This document shows positions 58,441-64,000 of a stretch of DNA of 64,000 nucleotides, in pieces; position 1 is the stretch's first letter, and the number at the start of each line of letters is the position of its first letter. Both the position numbers and the translations under genes were made by a program. The notes beneath the pieces were generated by a model. It was not told the origin of the DNA and ran no database searches. It saw only the letters and a list, made by a program, of their open reading frames with translations. The DNA comes from Anodontia alba (lineage: Eukaryota; Mollusca; Bivalvia; Lucinida; Lucinidae): the NCBI GenBank assembly GCA_964016985.1, contig OZ024823.1:64748514-64812513 (forward strand), written 5' to 3'.

Positions 58441-59760
58441 ATTAGTAACTTTGCCTTATATAGCTATTAAATGGTTGATTTGTGTTTGCTTTGGAACACA
58501 TGCATACTATAAGATAATGGAGGCGGGGCAAAAGGTCAGTGTCTAGAACTTGGCACTGAACACGAGACTGCAAGAAGTATAGAGATGTCATTAGACCAAC
58601 TTAATGCTGTAGTGAGGCGATGCGCAGTGCAGTATTAGGAACCGCTTCTTGTCATCATAAGCATGATATAGTAGGAATTTCTCCATCTAGTGAGAGGACC
58701 TGGCCTGTAAATGTCTGTGAGTATCACTAGATTGGGGTATGCAAACCAGCACTGCATACTAGTAGAATGCCTACTTTTACTTTGCTTCTGATGTTATCTC
58801 AAACAGGGGATATATACACTGACACTTTATGGAAAATCAGTGCTGTGATGTAGCCATTGCTTTTGATATGCTGTACATGATGCATAGTAGGTCAGACCTG
58901 TTCTGCTGAATTCCAGTTCTTTTTGTGATAAACATGTTTCATGCAAATTCCCATTTTAAGCATATTGTGGAATTCATTAATCAAGCCTTTGTTAAAAATG
59001 GTGCCTGGGTGGGGGCATGAGTGCGTTTCGCACACAGGTCCAGTTTTGGGAGTTATAGCCCTTTTTCAACTTTGAAAAATTTTCAACTTTGAAAACTGGT
59101 TTCCGTTTGGTATCTTTTGGAAAGATTAGTGTATTGGATTCAAACTTTATAAACAGGTATATAATCATAAAATGTAGGTCAAGATCCTTTTAGGGTAAAA
59201 TCCACCAATTATTTTAGGAGTTATGGTCCTTTTTCTACTTTGAAAGATTGTTTCGGTTCCATAACTTTTGAAAAGATTAGTGTATTTCATTCATATTTTA
59301 TACACAAACATATAATTATAAAATATAGGTCAAGTTCGATTTAGGGTAAAATCCACTAATTATTTTTGGAGTTACGGCCCTTTCTCAATGTTGAAAAATA
59401 GTTGAAAAAATGGTTTCGGTTCGATATCTTTTGAAAAGATTAGTGTATTGGATTCAAATTATATACACAGGTATTTAATTATAAAATGTAGGTCAAGTAT
59501 GATTTAGGGTAAAATCCACCTGTTATTTTGGCAGTTATGGCCCTTTTTCAACTTTGAAAAATAGTTTCTGTGCCATAACTTTTGAAAAGATTAGTGAATT
59601 GGATTCACATTTTGTACACGAGCATATAATTACAAAATATATGTCGTTCGATTTAGGGTAAAATCCACCAATTCTTTTGGGAGTTATGGCCCTTTTTTCA
59701 ATGTTGAAAAATAGTTTCGTTTGATATCTTTTGAAAACATTAGTGTATTATAAAAAATGG

Positions 59761-60016
59761 GATGACGTGTGATAAGGCAGTACACATGTTTTAGGAATCA
59801 GTGTTAAATAACCTAAATTAAAAATGTTTCTGTGAAGTTAATTGGATAAAATTTATATGAATAGAAAGATCCTGAAACAAGGATTATGATTATCTAATTT
59901 TCATTCTGGAAAAATGTTGCATTTATGAAATATTATAGATATATTGGATTAGCTTCTTTGTTCACTACTGGGACCCCATGTGGATACACATTAAGCTATA
60001 GTGGATATCTCTAATA
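59761..60016 (+). other. Presumed 5' UTR of the CR1-like LINE
   Basis: No repeat or gene recognised; precedes ORF1 directly. The exact LINE start is not visible. Confidence 0.4.
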
Positions 60017-61884
60017 ATGGTAGACACCTCACAGATGTCCAGTAATTTGGACAATTCCACTCCATCTACTATTTATGAATTGCCTATTGTAGATAAATCT
60101 ACAAACTCAAATGAAATGAATGGATCATTGAGTTCTGTGTCTTCTGCTGGGAGTAGCATTGTTATCACAGACAGCCTCACAGGCATGGAAGACTTTCCTG
60201 GGTTTGCTGCTGGGGACCCTGAATTGGCGGACAATGTTTTGGATCCATTTCAAGGGATCTTCTATCATATGATGCCTCTTCATGACAGCACAAATATCAT
60301 GTTTTATAACCAGGCAAACTTTAACAACATAATGATTGTACTAAGCAAACAGTTTAGTTTCCCCACAGAAGGCACAAAGAAATTCCAGCTGAAAACACAT
60401 GTGGAGCAGAAGAAATGTATCCTCAGCATAGACAAGGATATTATGTCTTTGTGTGCTAGTGGACCTGGGCATATGGCTTGGAAAGACAAAGAGTTCAGAA
60501 ATTTAGGTGAAAATTTGCTTAGAACTTTCATCAGGAACAATGAATCATTGTTGAGCAAGAACTCTACACAAAATCAAGAAGATAATGGGGCTGTAATTAA
60601 TGAAACAATGGAGCCTGAAACTGAGCCCCCTGCTGGGGCAGCACCACAGCAACCAGGACAGGTGACTGACTTTACTCACCTACAAGACTCACCAGTGATA
60701 ATACAAATCTCAGCCCTTATGGACATGATCTCAACCCTGCAGGGACAGATTAATACACTAACCAGGCAGGTTAATGGCTTGGTCAGCAGGCTGCTAACCA
60801 GTCTGTGTACAGAACAGTTGATCAGACTATTGCAAGTCCTCCAACTCTGAACCAATCCAAAGACAGTGAAATCACGGCGTGAAGCATCAAAGAATACTAT
60901 TATAACCAGGACAGTGTCAACTCCAAATATATTGGACAGTCAGCTTCCCAGCCCAGGATCAGAACTACCAGATCTACAAACAAGGCCATATAATGATGTT
61001 GTCAGAAGGACGTCAACACCCAAGAATACGGCAAATGGAACATCCCAGAGGCCTCGCCCTGCCCCAAGGAGAACATTGCAGCCCAATGTTCCCCAAACTA
61101 GCCCTAGACCAGCCCCAAGGACATCAAGCAATAATCAACCAAACCAGATTCTGTTGATTGGGGACTCACTGATCTCATCAGTTAAACCAAAAGGCTTAAA
61201 TGTTGATGTGATAAAAAATGGGAATTCAGGTGCTAAAGTTCAGCAAGTTATTGCACAGATTAAAGTTTATGACATCAGAAAAATTTCCCATGTGATAATT
61301 TACATTGGTGGAAATGATGCCAATAATGGAACTGATATTGAGCTGTTCGAGGAACTCTATAGCCAAGTAATTCAGCACATAAAGGATACAAATGAACATT
61401 GTGATATTCTACTCTGCAACATACGCCCTAGAACTGACACTGACGTTACAGAAGTGAATGGAATAATCAAGTCTCTGGCTGAGCACCATGGTGTAAAGCT
61501 AATCAATCAAAACAAAGCCTTTTGTGACAGAAATGAGAATATGATCGAAAAATATTATGATACGGACGGTATACATCTGATGTCTTCAGGAGTGAAGCGA
61601 CTACTGGGAACAATCAACAGAGAAGTTGATGTAGTAAATGACTTTGCTACATGCTTTTATGGCAGACATCGAGATCCCAACAACGACGATTTCTTCCTAT
61701 TCAAAGGAAGAATTCACATGCCAGACCCAGGGAGGAGGACAATCAACAAGGAGCTGCCCAACTATGTTGCAAGTGCGTTGAAAGTAACCACGAGACGAGT
61801 AGCTGTAGACATAAAAAGCAGCTTCAATGTCATCACTGTGGTTATTTGGGTCACAAATCAGGACGGTGCCTTCAGAAGTTATAG
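60017..61884 (+). pseudogene. CR1-like ORF1: coiled coil, SGNH esterase, two CCHC knuckles (frameshifted)
   Basis: The first frame (60017-60850) has a Ser-rich N-terminus, a compact central domain and a short coiled coil (ISALMDMISTLQGQINTL). A stop at 60848 and a parallel frame indicate small indels. The SGNH esterase is in the frame from 60866: ILLIGDSLI (nucleophile Ser), YIGGNDANN (Gly and Asn) and YYDTDGIHL (Asp and His). A frame change near 61650 leads to two knuckles, CCKCVESNHETSSC and CHHCGYLGHKSGRC, both CX2CX4HX4C. ORF1 binds element RNA; the esterase role is unsettled in the family. Confidence 0.85.
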
Positions 61885-61911
61885 GGACTCGGCAATGATG
61901 CCTACAGTATT

Positions 61912-62505
61912 ATGTCTGAACACTATGTTGAAATTTTAAATAGATTTGATCAACTAAGTACAATTTTTTCAGAATGTGAGCTAACTGATTGTGCATGTTT
62001 CAGTCGATTCCATGAGACTATACAGATCAATTCAGATAGACATGAGGAGAGCAGTGAAACAAGTATTCTGAGGGTAGTAAATATGGTACCATCAGTACAA
62101 GAAGACACATATTTCTCTGATGATAATTTAATTATTAATGAGTCCATGAGGCCCTCCAGTGCTGAGATAGATAACACAGCATTATTTACATGCAGTGATA
62201 TAATAAGTGATGCATCATATGTAAGTTGTTCTATGAGCTCAAGTTCAGGTATGTCTGTTGTAAATAATCAAAGTCCTGCTGAGCAGGAGACCTCTCATAA
62301 TGACAGGTCATTATCTTCAAGTAGTGACCAGAGCTTCTCTGTAGATACTACTCAGGGGTCTGATAACACATTTATTACTACACATGATATGTCAGATGAT
62401 AATGTACCTTATCATACTAATTCAAATTACCTTCTTGATTTAGGTTTAAGATGCAAATGTTTCAGAATGGGGCACATAAATATACAAGGGATTAACTTAT
62501 TAATA
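61912..62505 (+). pseudogene. CR1-like ORF2 N-terminal extension
   Basis: A Ser/Asp-rich, low-complexity leader from MSEHYVEIL that ends in GHINIQGIN, the conserved start of the endonuclease. A frameshift at about 62495-62506 separates it from the rest. Confidence 0.65.
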
Positions 62506-64000
62506 AAATTGATCAGATTCGTCTGTTGCTTGGGTCTGACAAAAACCATATTCATGTTCTAGGCTTAAGTGAGACTAAATTAAATGCCTTTCACCCTGAC
62601 ACAGCCTTTGAAATTAATGGTTTTCAAGCAACCTTTAGGAGGGACCGTAAAATAAATTCAGAGGGAGGCCTTCTAGTTTATGTTAAAGATGGTGTCTGCG
62701 CCAGCAGAAGAGCAGATCTAGAGCATGACAATCTTGAATGTGTTTGGCTAGAAATAAAACCAGTTAAAAGTAAACCATTTTTAATAGGTAATATCTACAG
62801 GCCTCCAAACTCCACTATTCAATGGAATGAAATCTTTGAAGACTGTGTTGAAAATGTATTAAAAGAAGATAAGGAAATATACTTAATGGGAGATATCAAC
62901 AGGGACTTATTAAACAATCAAATAAAACATGCATGGTTAGATTATATGGCACCTTTTGGTCTAACACAATTAGTATCGGAAGCTACCAGGGTAACAAGTG
63001 ATGCTAGAACTCTGTTAGATCATATTTACTTAAATTGTCCAGCAAATGTGAATTCTTTAACTGTTCCTAAGATTGGGCTAAGTGACCACTTCCCTATATT
63101 TTTTACGAGAAAAATGCATGTTAAGCCTCCTAAAAATCATTACACAATCTCATATAGAAGCTACAAAAATTTTAATAAAGCCAAATTTGTTGAGTACCTT
63201 CAATCAATTCCATGGGATATCATAAAACCGTTTGATGATACAGATGACATTATGGAAGCTTGGTTAGATCTATATTTGCAAGTAGTTGATCAACATGTAC
63301 CAATAAAACAACACAGGGTTAAACATAAAAACCAGCCTCAATGGTTATCTCCTGAAATTCTTGAGGCAATGAAATGCAGGGACAGGCACAAATCCCTTGA
63401 AATTGATGATGAATACAAGGTATGGAGAAATAAAGTTATTAAGATGATTCAACATGCTAAAAAAGTACAGTATCAAACATTTATCGAGAACAATAAAGGC
63501 AATCCAGGTAGCATTTATAAAATATTTCAAGAAGTAGGGGCAGGTAAAGGCCAAAAGAAACAATCTACCATAGGTTCAGTGAAAGTTGGTGATACACTTG
63601 TTGAGGAATCTTTAGAAATAGCAAATGAATTTAACAACTTTTTTGTTAATATTCCATCTAAGTTAAAAGAACCAGTGACAAACTCGAGCCATGATAGAGA
63701 ATTTGTTCATACAAAGCTTCCGGCAGATGCAAAATTTGTGATTCATCCAATGCAAAAAGAAAAGGTACTAAAATTTCTGTCTAGTATTGACATAAATAAA
63801 GCTACTGGTACCGACTTGATTGGACCACGTCTATTAAAACTTGCAGCCCCCTACATAGCTGAAGAAATAACATTTATATGCAACCATAGTATCACTAACA
63901 GTGTCTTCCCAAACAAATGGAAGGAAGCAAAGGTTACTCCCCTTTATAAAAATGGTCCCCATGAAGAAATTAATAATTATAGGCCAATTTCAATTTTACC
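62506..64000 (+). CDS. CR1-like ORF2: endonuclease and start of reverse transcriptase (partial)
   Basis: One open frame of about 498 codons to the window edge, without its own start codon. Endonuclease motifs: LGLSETKLN (catalytic Glu), GGLLVYVKDG, NIYRPPNS, LMGDINRDLL (Asp and Asn), DARTLLDHIY and GLSDHFPIFF (Asp and His). A linker with WLSPEILEAMKCRDR and YKVWRNKV follows. The RT begins with DINKATGTDLIGPRLLK, then FPNKWKEAKVTPLYKN and NNYRPISIL. These blocks match CR1/Jockey-type ORF2. The catalytic RT box lies beyond the window. Confidence 0.9.

Larger units (their letters stand above)
52645..59045 (+). mobile_element. Helentron/HINE-like element (GCCCCCACC start), nested
   Basis: Starts with a perfect 13-bp stem GCCCCCACCAAAC-TT-GTTTGGTGGGGGC, then TATACTGG and CCCGTCCCGTTCCGTCG. 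It ends GGTGGGGGC, GTGCG-TTT-CGCAC and ACAGGTCCAGTT. Removing it joins CCACCAGTTATTA to TTGGGAGTTATAGCCC, which matches the outer core unit. Its own ~155-bp units (GCATTTTGCATGGATTATGG) are split by the foldback element at 53027. 58480-58990 is a non-repetitive stretch before the 3' end, without a gene. Confidence 0.85.
52449..59760 (+). mobile_element. Helentron/HINE-like element (ATGCCCCCACC start), outer
   Basis: 5' stem ATGCCCCCACC...GGGGGGGGGCAT then ATAGTATCACC and GTCTGTCCGTCCG. The ~155-bp core units carry TTTTGAAAAGATTAGTGTAT and TTTAGGGTAAAATCCACC. They are interrupted at 52645 and resume at 59046 in the middle of a unit, then run to about 59750. No terminal hairpin was seen, so the 3' end is lost or unrecognised. 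Confidence 0.75.
59800..64000 (+). mobile_element. CR1-like LINE, 5' part (continues beyond the window)
   Basis: ORF1 with an SGNH esterase and two CCHC knuckles is followed by ORF2 with an endonuclease and the start of a reverse transcriptase, the order of CR1-group elements that carry an esterase ORF1. Frames are broken in ORF1 and near the ORF2 start, but the endonuclease-RT frame is open from about 62506 to the edge. The 5' boundary is approximate. Confidence 0.85.

Overview
This 64-kb window is eukaryotic, AT-rich and almost entirely repeats. I could support no intact host protein gene, no rRNA and no functional tRNA gene. The repeat content fits a marine bivalve mollusc: pearl/HINE-like elements (Helentron-type, with a hairpin start, a tandem-repeat core and a hairpin end), a tRNA-derived SINE, a PAT/Ngaro-like tyrosine-recombinase retroelement, an L1/Tx1-type LINE and a CR1-type LINE. 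The species is inferred from repeat style only.

Layout. 1-957 and 20265-20982 are the two halves of one Helentron-like element with 146-bp core repeats. A SINE (40-346) sits in the left half. The halves are separated by a 19.3-kb element (958-20264) with ~180-190-bp terminal inverted repeats, apparently flanked by a CATTTT duplication. That element holds a broken Gypsy LTR retrotransposon (3046-14536, 718-bp LTRs, ACTCT target duplication) and another Helentron-like element (17934-19577). The Gypsy itself holds two Helentron-like insertions (4808-6306 and about 6605-8490). 20983-27440 has a palindromic MITE, a ~3-kb array of diverged ~165-bp units, a second SINE and a hAT remnant. 27440-31577 is a broken L1/Tx1-like LINE. 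About 31960-36150 is a second, diverged copy of the inverted-repeat element with its own Helentron-like insertion. 36715-37973 is a non-autonomous hAT-like element with a perfect 8-bp target duplication.

38642-52448 is a foldback-like GAAAC-repeat element cut into pieces by three Helentron-like elements and by a minus-strand tyrosine-recombinase retroelement (45903-52346) with split direct repeats. 52449-59760 is a Helentron-like element containing a second one (52645-59045), which contains a complete 4.4-kb foldback element (53027-57431). 59800-64000 is the 5' part of a CR1-like LINE with an SGNH-esterase ORF1; its ORF2 runs off the window.

The genes do not form a pathway; each belongs to a mobile element. 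The main interest is structural. At several sites the uninterrupted target can be reconstructed, which gives insertion order and exact element ends. The Helentron-like elements share a common 5' architecture but combine different cores with different ends. The inverted-repeat element (two copies, no coding capacity, a conserved ~94-bp palindrome near its right end) is the best candidate for an undescribed family.
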